DNA from: Candidatus Zixiibacteriota bacterium
GTDB lineage: Bacteria > Zixibacteria > MSB-5A5 > CAIYYT01
Assembly (NCBI GenBank): GCA_023134875.1
Contig: JAGLUH010000008.1
Location: forward strand, 1-8,725
Reading direction: 5' to 3'
Length of the DNA stretch: 8,725 nt
Part shown: piece by piece, positions 1-5,308 of the stretch
Position numbering within the stretch: position 1 is the first letter of the stretch
Layout: every line of letters starts with the position of its first letter
Made by a program: the position numbers and the translations under genes
Notes under the pieces: model-generated
Told to the model about the DNA's origin: nothing
The model's input: the letters and a program-made list of their open reading frames with translations, nothing else
The model's database searches: none

Positions 1-1
1 G

Positions 2-694
2 GAGGTCACTCACGACAACTATGACAGCCTGCTGGCTGCCTACGATTTCGGTGGTGAGCAGTCGCGCCGCATCACGCGGCATGGCTCGATTCCTGGCATC
101 GCTGCGAGCAAGGAACTGATCGAGTGGCTGTTCACAGCACCCGCCTGGACATTCTCATCGGTTTATGATACCGATAATGATTTCCGGATTTTCCGCACCG
201 ATGGTGTCACGCCGGCGGGTGTATCACCTCTTGAGGATGTTTACAGCGGCGTTGAGCGCACGCGGAGAGTCGAAAAGCAAAAGCAATTGGCTCTCGAGAA
301 GACAGGCAAGGTATACGATCGGCTTGTCGCCGGAGATGCCTTTGCCGACGCCTGCGCGGCGGAAAAAGTGCAGACCAAGGAATCGGCTTTCTTTGCTCGT
401 ACCGGTCGCATTCCGGGGATGGGGCAGGACCCCAACTTCATCGGCATTGCCTTTACGCTCTCCGACGCCAGGAAGTTCTCAAAACCGATCATGACACAGG
501 CGGGTGCGGTGGTGATGGAATACCGTGACCGACTGGCCGCCAAGCTGGAAGGTTTCGAGGCTGAGAAGGATAGTCTCCAACTGAAGGCGGCAAGCGGCCT
601 GCGTAGCGCCTACTGGGACCGGTGGTTTAACGAGTTGATAAGGAAATCGGAAATCATCGACTACCGCCAGGAACTGTTCGGCGAAAAGATGTAG
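2..694 (+). CDS. PpiD/SurA-like peptidyl-prolyl isomerase, C-terminal part (5' end outside window)
   Basis: The reading frame is open from base 2 to a TAG stop, giving 230 residues with no start, so this is the C-terminal portion of a larger protein. The stretch IPGIAASKELIEWLF, followed by a segment ending in GVSPLEDV, resembles the end of a parvulin-type (PpiC) domain and the linker after it in PpiD. The later segment FFARTGRIPGMGQDP then NFIGIAF matches the pattern of the C-terminal region of PpiD and SurA-N-containing isomerases (x-FF-x(3)-G-x-IPG-x-G-x-DP-x-F). In that family the protein is anchored in the inner membrane by an N-terminal helix, not visible here, and assists folding of exported proteins in the periplasm. 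A TTG at 287 could be mistaken for a start, but the frame is uninterrupted upstream. The family call is by eye; a more distant PpiC-like chaperone is possible. It ends 34 bases before the restriction module. Confidence 0.72.
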   Translation, partial: EVTHDNYDSLLAAYDFGGEQSRRITRHGSIPGIAASKELIEWLFTAPAWTFSSVYDTDNDFRIFRTDGVTPAGVSPLEDVYSGVERTRRVEKQKQLALEKTGKVYDRLVAGDAFADACAAEKVQTKESAFFARTGRIPGMGQDPNFIGIAFTLSDARKFSKPIMTQAGAVVMEYRDRLAAKLEGFEAEKDSLQLKAASGLRSAYWDRWFNELIRKSEIIDYRQELFGEKM

Positions 695-728
695 GCTCTC
701 TCGGCATTACTGCGAGGCGGAGCGATTA

Positions 729-2036
729 GTGCAGCAAGGGAGCTTCGTGACAACACATCACCAGGTCATTATCGGCGACTCAAGATCAATGCCCGAACTT
801 GCCGATCAGTCTGTCCACCTGGTTGTTACATCACCCCCTTACTGGCAATTAAAGGACTACGGCAACGCCGGACAGATCGGCTTTGATGACTCCTACGAGG
901 ACTACATCAACAATTTGAATCTTGTTTGGCGCGAATGTCATCGCGTGTTGCACCAGGGATGTCGATTGTGCGTAAACATCGGTGATCAGTTCGCCCGCTC
1001 TGTCTACTACGGCCGCTATAAGATAATCCCTATCCGCACTGAGATTATTAAGTTCTGTGAAGCAATCGGTTTCGACTATATGGGCGCGATCATCTGGCAG
1101 AAAGTGACCACCTGCAATACCACGGGGGGCGCAACAGTGATGGGGTCATACCCTTATCCCCGCAATGGCATTCTCAAGCTTGACTACGAGTTTATCCTTA
1201 TCTTCAAGAAACAGGGAACCGCCCCACGAGTCACAAAGGAACTGAAGGAACGTTCAAAGCTGACTAAAGATGAATGGAATGAGTATTTCAGTGGCCACTG
1301 GAATTTCTCCGGCGAAAAGCAGGAGAAACACTTGGCCATGTTCCCGGAGGAATTGCCCAGGCGCCTTATCAAGATGTTCACCTTTATTGGAGATACGGTA
1401 CTTGACCCGTTTCTCGGTAGTGGCACGACTTCTCTGGCGGCGCTGAATCTGGGTCGTTCTTCAATTGGATATGAGATCAACGCCGAATTTCGGTCGCTGA
1501 TACAGCGCAAACTTGGTGTTGACCAAAGCTCTCTGTTTTCAGGAACAACTGTTAATGTGATTCAACAGGGACCTAGAAAGGTCGACTTTGACAAGGAGAT
1601 TCTTACTTTACCTTACATTTTCAAAGATGTTGTAAAGATAGACAAGAAGGTTGACCCCAGGAAACTGAGGTTCGGGTCAAAAATCACTGCGTCAGATGCC
1701 AATCGAGAGACCTATTATAGCGTGAAGAAGATTCCCACAGGCGAAACCATAATTCTGGATAGTGGTCAGACAGTAAGGCTGCTTGGTGTTAAATGCCGTC
1801 AAGATCAGAGCCGGAAAGCCATTGAATTCTTGAGAGAAAAGACACGCGGCCAGAAAGTCTTTCTGCGCTTTGATAACGTGAAACATGATTCCAAGCACAA
1901 TTTACTGGGTTATGTATACCTGGAAAACAAGACATTTCTTAATGCTCACCTTATCAAACAGGGTCTCGCCGATGCGGACACCTCACTAGATTACAGACAT
2001 AAAGCCAAGTTCCTTGCAGAGAAAGGAAACAGGTAA
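729..2036 (+). CDS. Beta-class SPPY DNA methyltransferase (probable N4-cytosine, predicted CTAG) fused to a C-terminal SNase-like domain
   Basis: This is the modification enzyme of a type II restriction system. Residues 1-265 are an N6_N4 methyltransferase: motif IV is SPPYW at residues 35-39 and the SAM-binding motif I is DPFLGSGTT at 226-234. Motif IV before motif I defines the beta order. SPPY is usual for N4-cytosine enzymes such as M.MjaI, and the partner gene is MjaI-like, so C(m4)TAG is the predicted product; this is inference. After a linker, residues about 320-432 look like a staphylococcal-nuclease fold: TGETIIL, then VRLLGV (349-354), a helix IEFLRE, then GYVYLEN and LNAHLIKQGLAD. 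Key SNase catalytic residues seem replaced (Q358 for Glu43, N391 for Arg87). At 435 residues it is longer than a minimal CTAG methyltransferase. The GTG at 729 has GGAG six bases upstream; GTG at 747 is a credible alternative start. The stop overlaps the next gene's ATG (TAATG). Confidence 0.88.
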   Translation: MQQGSFVTTHHQVIIGDSRSMPELADQSVHLVVTSPPYWQLKDYGNAGQIGFDDSYEDYINNLNLVWRECHRVLHQGCRLCVNIGDQFARSVYYGRYKIIPIRTEIIKFCEAIGFDYMGAIIWQKVTTCNTTGGATVMGSYPYPRNGILKLDYEFILIFKKQGTAPRVTKELKERSKLTKDEWNEYFSGHWNFSGEKQEKHLAMFPEELPRRLIKMFTFIGDTVLDPFLGSGTTSLAALNLGRSSIGYEINAEFRSLIQRKLGVDQSSLFSGTTVNVIQQGPRKVDFDKEILTLPYIFKDVVKIDKKVDPRKLRFGSKITASDANRETYYSVKKIPTGETIILDSGQTVRLLGVKCRQDQSRKAIEFLREKTRGQKVFLRFDNVKHDSKHNLLGYVYLENKTFLNAHLIKQGLADADTSLDYRHKAKFLAEKGNR

Positions 2037-2665
2037 TGCCAAAGGAGTGGATTCTCAATCAGGCCATGAATCGTTGGGGTCTGAACAAGAAAAGATCAGT
2101 CGGCCCTGTCTCGGAGCTAATTAGGAAGTGCCATCCCAAAAGGTTGGATGACTGGCGAGACTTCTATTACCGTAACGCTTACCCTGAAAGCCACTTGGAG
2201 GAACTTGGAAGGAAACTCTATGTCAAAATTACCGAAGTGGTTCAGTATGAAGTAGCGGAAGTAACTGAGCAACATTGTATCGACTACATGAAAGAAGTTG
2301 TGATAGAGAGGACATTTGCTGGTTACCAGACTGAGATACAGACCATATACGGGCAACTGCAAAATCAGCTTGGTGTGCCTATCAAACCCGCTCCTGATGA
2401 ATGGGACAGGCTTTACAATGTCGATTTCTTTGTGGAAGTGAGCAAGAACAAGTTTCTGGGTATTCAGATCAAACCGGTCTCTTTCGAGCACACGTTTGAA
2501 GATCATAAATGGAAAGAAATGCAGGAGAGGTCGCACCGTAAGTTTCAAGACAAGTTCACTGGAGAAGTGTTTACTGTTTTCTCCGCCAGAAGGGCTGGAA
2601 AGAAAGAGATTCAAAACCCGGAGGTAGTTGAAGAAATCAAGCGCGAACTCCAACGGCTGAGCTAA
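2036..2665 (+). CDS. MjaI-family type II restriction endonuclease (predicted C^TAG)
   Basis: The 209-residue product resembles the MjaI endonuclease family (Pfam RE_MjaI), whose type member cuts CTAG in Methanocaldococcus jannaschii. Family-like stretches are WRDFYYRN (40-47), LGRKLYVKITEVVQ (57-70), the ERTFAGY segment (91-97), TIYGQL (103-108) and IKPAPDEWDRLYNVDFF (116-132). A catalytic site of the PD-(D/E)xK type may be D130 in NVDFFVEV with Q144-I-K146 in LGIQIKP; Q in place of D/E is unusual and uncertain. Translation is coupled to the methyltransferase: ATG at 2036 shares its A with the upstream TAA, and AAAGGA at 2022-2027 is the ribosome site. This order makes protecting enzyme first. 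No controller gene is visible. Sampled 60-base segments here are about 38-42% G+C, lower than flanking housekeeping genes, which suggests acquisition. The family was recognised from memory, not searched. Confidence 0.8.
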   Translation: MPKEWILNQAMNRWGLNKKRSVGPVSELIRKCHPKRLDDWRDFYYRNAYPESHLEELGRKLYVKITEVVQYEVAEVTEQHCIDYMKEVVIERTFAGYQTEIQTIYGQLQNQLGVPIKPAPDEWDRLYNVDFFVEVSKNKFLGIQIKPVSFEHTFEDHKWKEMQERSHRKFQDKFTGEVFTVFSARRAGKKEIQNPEVVEEIKRELQRLS

Positions 2666-2723
2666 CAGTGGTAAGTATATTTAAGAAGGTAAATGGATGT
2701 GTAAAGGCTGTCCTTCAAGCCGT

Positions 2724-2829
2724 GTCATTGCGAGGAATCCTGCAAAGCGGGATGACGTGGCAATCTCAGGCTCATTGATCGCCAAGTACTTGAGATTGCT
2801 TCGTCCGCCTACGGCGGACTCGCAATGAC
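2724..2829. repeat. 106-bp nested inverted repeat, cloverleaf-like (MITE/REP-type element)
   Basis: The ends are perfect 11-base inverted repeats: GTCATTGCGAG at 2724-2734 and CTCGCAATGAC at 2819-2829. Inside lie three smaller stems: 2737-2743 with 2747-2753 (ATCCTGC/GCGGGAT, one G-T pair, AAA loop), 2760-2768 with 2791-2799 (GCAATCTCA/TGAGATTGC), and 2803-2809 with 2813-2819 (GTCCGCC/GGCGGAC, TAC loop). Together they form an outer stem with three arms. Sequences starting TCATTGCGAG and containing GCAATCTC are familiar as dispersed non-coding repeats in many bacterial genomes, so this is probably one copy of a multicopy family moved by a transposase in trans. It lies just downstream of the restriction module. 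No coding capacity is evident. Confidence 0.7.
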
Positions 2830-3003
2830 TGGGTTCCATTGTCTATACTTGCTTTGGAGACAGCCTCTGTACACCAACCACGTGTTTTCAGTTGGTTCAC
2901 GCTTTGCCAGAACTAAGGGCAAGAACCGATCAAAGAATAGAGAAGAAAAGTCGCTTCGAATAACTGATATTAAGCTGTTGTTTGACGACGCCATAAATAC
3001 ACT
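2830..3003. other. Non-coding spacer between repeat element and first tRNA
   Basis: Together with 2666-2723 this is the remainder of a 338-base gene-free stretch around the repeat. A short open frame runs across 2825-3025, but it begins inside the repeat, ends inside the tRNA and has no recognisable protein features or ribosome site. The leader of the UAG tRNA should contain a promoter; CATAAA at 2992-2997 could be a -10 box, but no convincing -35 lies at the right distance. No terminator with a T-run follows the endonuclease gene. Confidence 0.5.
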
Positions 3004-3085
3004 GCGAGAGTGGCGGAACTGGTAGACGCGCTGGATTTAGGTTCCAGTGACTTCGGTCGTGGGGGTTCGAGTCCCCCCTTTCGCA
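3004..3085 (+). tRNA. tRNA-Leu(UAG)
   Basis: A complete class II tRNA folds here. The acceptor stem pairs GCGAGAG (3004-3010) with CTTTCGC (3078-3084), with one G-T pair, and A3085 is the discriminator. The anticodon stem CTGGA/TCCAG (3031-3035, 3043-3047) closes the seven-base loop TTTAGGT, whose positions 34-36 (3038-3040) are TAG, reading CUA and probably other CUN leucine codons. The long variable arm is GAC-TTCG-GTC with a UUCG tetraloop, and the T arm is GGGGG-TTCGAGT-CCCCC. The 3' CCA is not encoded. A long variable arm, A73 and G37 are all typical of tRNA-Leu. Confidence 0.97.
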
Positions 3086-3095
3086 GGGAAAAACC

Positions 3096-3122
3096 AGCCA
3101 AGCGGTAAGAAGAAGGCTTTTT
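3096..3122 (+). terminator. Weak candidate terminator or processing hairpin after tRNA-Leu(UAG)
   Basis: AGCC at 3096-3099 can pair with GGCT at 3115-3118, leading into a run of five T (3118-3122). The stem is only four base pairs with a 15-base loop, so it is weak. A competing longer pairing, GGGAAAA (3086-3092) with TTTTCCC (3139-3145), could instead form a processing stem. Read-through into the second tRNA is quite possible. Confidence 0.25.
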
Positions 3123-3132
3123 CATTGTTGGT

Positions 3133-3161
3133 TTGGAATTTTCCCGGCACGGTTATATATT
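3133..3161 (+). promoter_or_regulatory. Sigma-70-like promoter for tRNA-Leu(AAG) and probably tig-clpP-clpX
   Basis: TTGGAA at 3133-3138 matches four of six -35 consensus bases and TATATT at 3156-3161 matches five of six -10 bases, with an ideal 17-base spacer. Initiation would fall near 3168, about 20 bases before the mature tRNA 5' end. Since tig starts 24 bases after this tRNA, the promoter probably also transcribes the protein quality-control genes. Assigned by eye. Confidence 0.5.
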
Positions 3162-3188
3162 CCTCGTCGTGACGAACTGTGAGTTGTT

Positions 3189-3272
3189 GCGAACGTGGCG
3201 GAACTGGTATACGCGCTAGACTAAGGATCTAGTGGTCGCGAGGCCGTGGGGGTTCAAGTCCCCCCGTTCGCA
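3189..3272 (+). tRNA. tRNA-Leu(AAG), unusual A34 anticodon
   Basis: A complete class II tRNA. The acceptor stem GCGAACG (3189-3195) pairs perfectly with CGTTCGC (3265-3271), and A3272 is the discriminator. The anticodon stem is CTAGA/TCTAG (3216-3220, 3228-3232) and the loop CTAAGGA has U33 at 3222, so the anticodon at 3223-3225 is AAG, with G37. The variable arm GGTC-GCGA-GGCC has a GNRA tetraloop; the T arm is GGGGG-TTCAAGT-CCCCC. CCA is not encoded. It is clearly paralogous to the UAG gene upstream, sharing the D-arm sequence almost entirely. Bacteria normally use GAG here; A34 would need conversion to inosine by a TadA-type deaminase to read CUC well, or would read mainly CUU. Confidence 0.95.
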
Positions 3273-3281
3273 TTCTTTCCC

Positions 3282-3289
3282 AGGAGAGG
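3282..3289 (+). promoter_or_regulatory. Ribosome binding site that fixes the TTG start of tig
   Basis: AGGAGAGG at 3282-3289 lies seven bases before TTG at 3297. It decides the start: the frame is open further upstream to a GTG at 3246, but that codon lies inside the tRNA-Leu(AAG) variable arm and would add 17 residues not seen in trigger factors. Confidence 0.8.
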
Positions 3290-3296
3290 ATTTGCT

Positions 3297-4592
3297 TTGA
3301 AGGTTAAGTACGAAGTTACCGAAGGAGAGAGGTGGAAACGCGCTCTCAAGATTGAAGTGTCCGCCGAGGTGGTGCAAGAGAAGTTTGATGAAATCTATCG
3401 ACAATTGCAGACCGAGGCCAAGCTCTCTGGTTTTCGTCCCGGGAAAGCGCCGCTGAAGATGATCAAGTCACGCTTTAGCGATGTAGCTTTCAAAGAGGTC
3501 CGTGATGGTTTGTTAGAAGAGTCACTTAAGGAAGCGTTGAGTGAATCCAACCTGAATCCGGTCAACTACCCAGCTTTCAAGGATTCTCAGTTTGCCGAGG
3601 GCGAACCGTTCATTTACACCGTCGAGTTCGATGTCAAACCGGAAATCACCCTTGAAAAGTGGAACGGCTTTATCCTCAAACAACTTGACGACAAGGTCAG
3701 TGAACTTGAAGTCAACGATCTGTTCGAGTATGTGCAACGACAGAACTCCGAGTTGGTGGTGGTGGAACGCCCCGCGCAGGAGGAGGATATCCTCTTCGTC
3801 GATCTCGACGTCATCTCAGCCAGTGGCAACAAGCTGGAGGAGAAGGAGTTCAAAGAGGTACAGATAGAACTGCGACAGGGAGACCTGACAAGGCAGTTTC
3901 TTAAGGAATTGGCTGGCAAGTCGACCGATGATGAGTCTGAATTTGAGATCATCTATCCCGCTAACCATTTCGATGAGCGCTTCGCTGGCAGTACAGTGCG
4001 CTACCACGCCAGGATCAATGCGGTAAAAGAGCTTCACCTGCCGGAATTAAAGGAGGACTTCTTTCAGCAATTTGGTAAGGATGTAAAAAGTGTCGCTGAC
4101 TTGAAGGAAGTTCTCAAGGACAGTATCCAGGGGCGAAAGAAAAAGGAAGCAGGGGAGATGCTGCGGGAGGAGGCCGTCAAGGCGGTCGTCGACGCCAATC
4201 GCTTCGATCTGCCCGATTCAATGCTGGAAAACCTTCTCGATAATATCGTCGAGGATTACCGGAAGCAGTCCAAGGAGGAATTCGACGAGACGGAACTACG
4301 CGACCGCTATCGGGCGATGGCGATCCGCCAACTCAGATGGCAGCTCCTGAGGCATGAGATTGCCAGTCGGGAAAATATCACCGTTGAGCAGCAGGATATC
4401 GATTCGTGGTTGCAGGGATTTGCCGATAACTATAAAATGACGTTAGAACAGGCAAAGGAACAAATCTCAAGCAGCCGACAGGTTGCGGACCTGAAGGAGA
4501 GAATTCTGGAGTCGAAAGTGATTGATTATATCATCGCCAATTCGACTACTGAAACAATTACTCTGCCGACGGTTCCGCCTGACACGGACTAA
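3297..4592 (+). CDS. tig: Trigger factor (ribosome-associated chaperone and peptidyl-prolyl isomerase)
   Basis: Trigger factor docks at the ribosomal exit tunnel and shields nascent chains. The product is 431 residues, normal for the family, starting MKVKYEV. The ribosome-docking signature GFRPGKAP is at residues 45-52 and fits GFRxGKxP. Residues about 160-250 occupy the FKBP-type isomerase position, but the usual IPGFE-like active-site segment is replaced by TRQFLKE, so isomerase activity may be weak or lost. The rest is the charged helical SurA-like chaperone arm, with the typical conserved phrase [14 protein letters not shown] written here as [14 protein letters not shown]. It is the first protein gene after tRNA-Leu(AAG), 24 bases away, and clpP follows after 20 bases, so tRNA, tig and clpP look like one transcription unit. 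Confidence 0.96.
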   Translation: MKVKYEVTEGERWKRALKIEVSAEVVQEKFDEIYRQLQTEAKLSGFRPGKAPLKMIKSRFSDVAFKEVRDGLLEESLKEALSESNLNPVNYPAFKDSQFAEGEPFIYTVEFDVKPEITLEKWNGFILKQLDDKVSELEVNDLFEYVQRQNSELVVVERPAQEEDILFVDLDVISASGNKLEEKEFKEVQIELRQGDLTRQFLKELAGKSTDDESEFEIIYPANHFDERFAGSTVRYHARINAVKELHLPELKEDFFQQFGKDVKSVADLKEVLKDSIQGRKKKEAGEMLREEAVKAVVDANRFDLPDSMLENLLDNIVEDYRKQSKEEFDETELRDRYRAMAIRQLRWQLLRHEIASRENITVEQQDIDSWLQGFADNYKMTLEQAKEQISSSRQVADLKERILESKVIDYIIANSTTETITLPTVPPDTD

Positions 4593-4612
4593 GTCAAGGA
4601 GGTTTTGGATAC

Positions 4613-5200
4613 ATGAGTGCACTGGTGCCAATCGTTGTCGAACAAAGCGCCCGCGGCGAGCGCGCTTACGATATTTTCTCCCGTCTTCTCAAGGACAGGA
4701 TCATCTTCCTGGGCACACCGATTGATGATATTATCGCCAACCTGGTAATCGCCCAGATACTCTTTCTGGAAGCGGAGGATGCCAGCAAAGATATTTTCCT
4801 GTATATCAATACTCCGGGAGGATCAGTTACATCCGGGTTGGCCATCTACGATACCATGCAATACGTCAAGCCGAAGATATCCACTCTTTGCATGGGTCTG
4901 AGCGCCTCGATGGGTGCCTTTCTGCTGGCGGCCGGTGAGAAAGGGAAACGTATTGCCCTGCCTCATGCCCGCATCATGATCCACCAGCCGATGGGTGGAG
5001 TCCAGGGGCAGGTCTCCGATATCGAAATCCAGACGGAAGAATTCAAAAAGCATAAAAAACAGCTTAATGAGATGCTCGCTAAACATACCGGCCAGCCACT
5101 GGAAAAAGTCGAAAAGGATACCGATCGTAATTTCTTCATGTCTCCGGAGGAGGCGAAGGAGTATGGTATCATTGACGAGGTGTACGAGAAGAAGGATTAA
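4613..5200 (+). CDS. clpP: ATP-dependent Clp protease proteolytic subunit ClpP
   Basis: ClpP is the cytoplasmic serine peptidase that forms a double seven-membered ring and degrades proteins fed by ClpX. The length of 195 residues is typical. The nucleophile is S99 in GLSASMGAF and the general base H124 in [10 protein letters not shown]. The third triad position, Asp in E. coli and B. subtilis (DTxRD), is N173 here in DTDRNFFMS (codon AAT at 5129-5131). [12 protein letters not shown] (69-80) is the oxyanion-loop and handle region. The N-terminal segment [20 protein letters not shown], with little propeptide, is the normal axial-loop region. AAGGAGG at 4596-4602, ten bases before ATG, is a strong ribosome site. 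It lies between tig and clpX, a very common arrangement. Confidence 0.97.
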   Translation: MSALVPIVVEQSARGERAYDIFSRLLKDRIIFLGTPIDDIIANLVIAQILFLEAEDASKDIFLYINTPGGSVTSGLAIYDTMQYVKPKISTLCMGLSASMGAFLLAAGEKGKRIALPHARIMIHQPMGGVQGQVSDIEIQTEEFKKHKKQLNEMLAKHTGQPLEKVEKDTDRNFFMSPEEAKEYGIIDEVYEKKD

Positions 5201-5256
5201 AGCAGTGAACAGGCGACAATGCCAGGTAGTCCACCATTTATGGCGGGAAACTGTAG

Positions 5257-5279
5257 GTCAAGCGGCTTGTCCGCTTGAC
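5257..5279. repeat. Perfect 9-bp hairpin in the clpP-clpX gap
   Basis: GTCAAGCGG at 5257-5265 and CCGCTTGAC at 5271-5279 are exact inverted repeats around a CTTGT loop. There is no T-run after it, so it is not a standard terminator. It could trim or stabilise mRNA between clpP and clpX, act as a partial attenuator, or be a small dispersed palindrome. A second imperfect hairpin (5231-5246, CCACCA/TGGCGG) lies just upstream. The whole clpP-clpX gap is 108 bases. Confidence 0.6.
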
Positions 5280-5308
5280 GACTCACTGAAAGCAATGAGT
5301 AAGAGACA

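Noticed and set aside
2982..2997. Promoter TTGACG (2982-2987) plus CATAAA (2992-2997) for tRNA-Leu(UAG)
   Set aside because: The boxes are only four bases apart, far from the 16-18 needed, and no better -35 was found.
2825..3025. Small protein gene of 66 codons in the spacer
   Set aside because: It starts inside the palindromic repeat, ends inside tRNA-Leu(UAG), lacks a ribosome site and resembles nothing known.
695..3085. Integration of the R-M module into a tRNA-Leu attachment site
   Set aside because: No direct repeat of the tRNA 3' end was found in the gap at 695-728, no integrase is present, and the tRNA lies downstream beyond another repeat.
3004..3272. The two tRNAs as a CRISPR-like or tandem repeat
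   Set aside because: The similarity is explained by two paralogous tRNA-Leu genes with distinct anticodon and variable arms.
3246..3296. Extended start for tig at GTG 3246
   Set aside because: The codon is inside tRNA-Leu(AAG); the TTG at 3297 has a good ribosome site and gives the standard trigger factor N-terminus.
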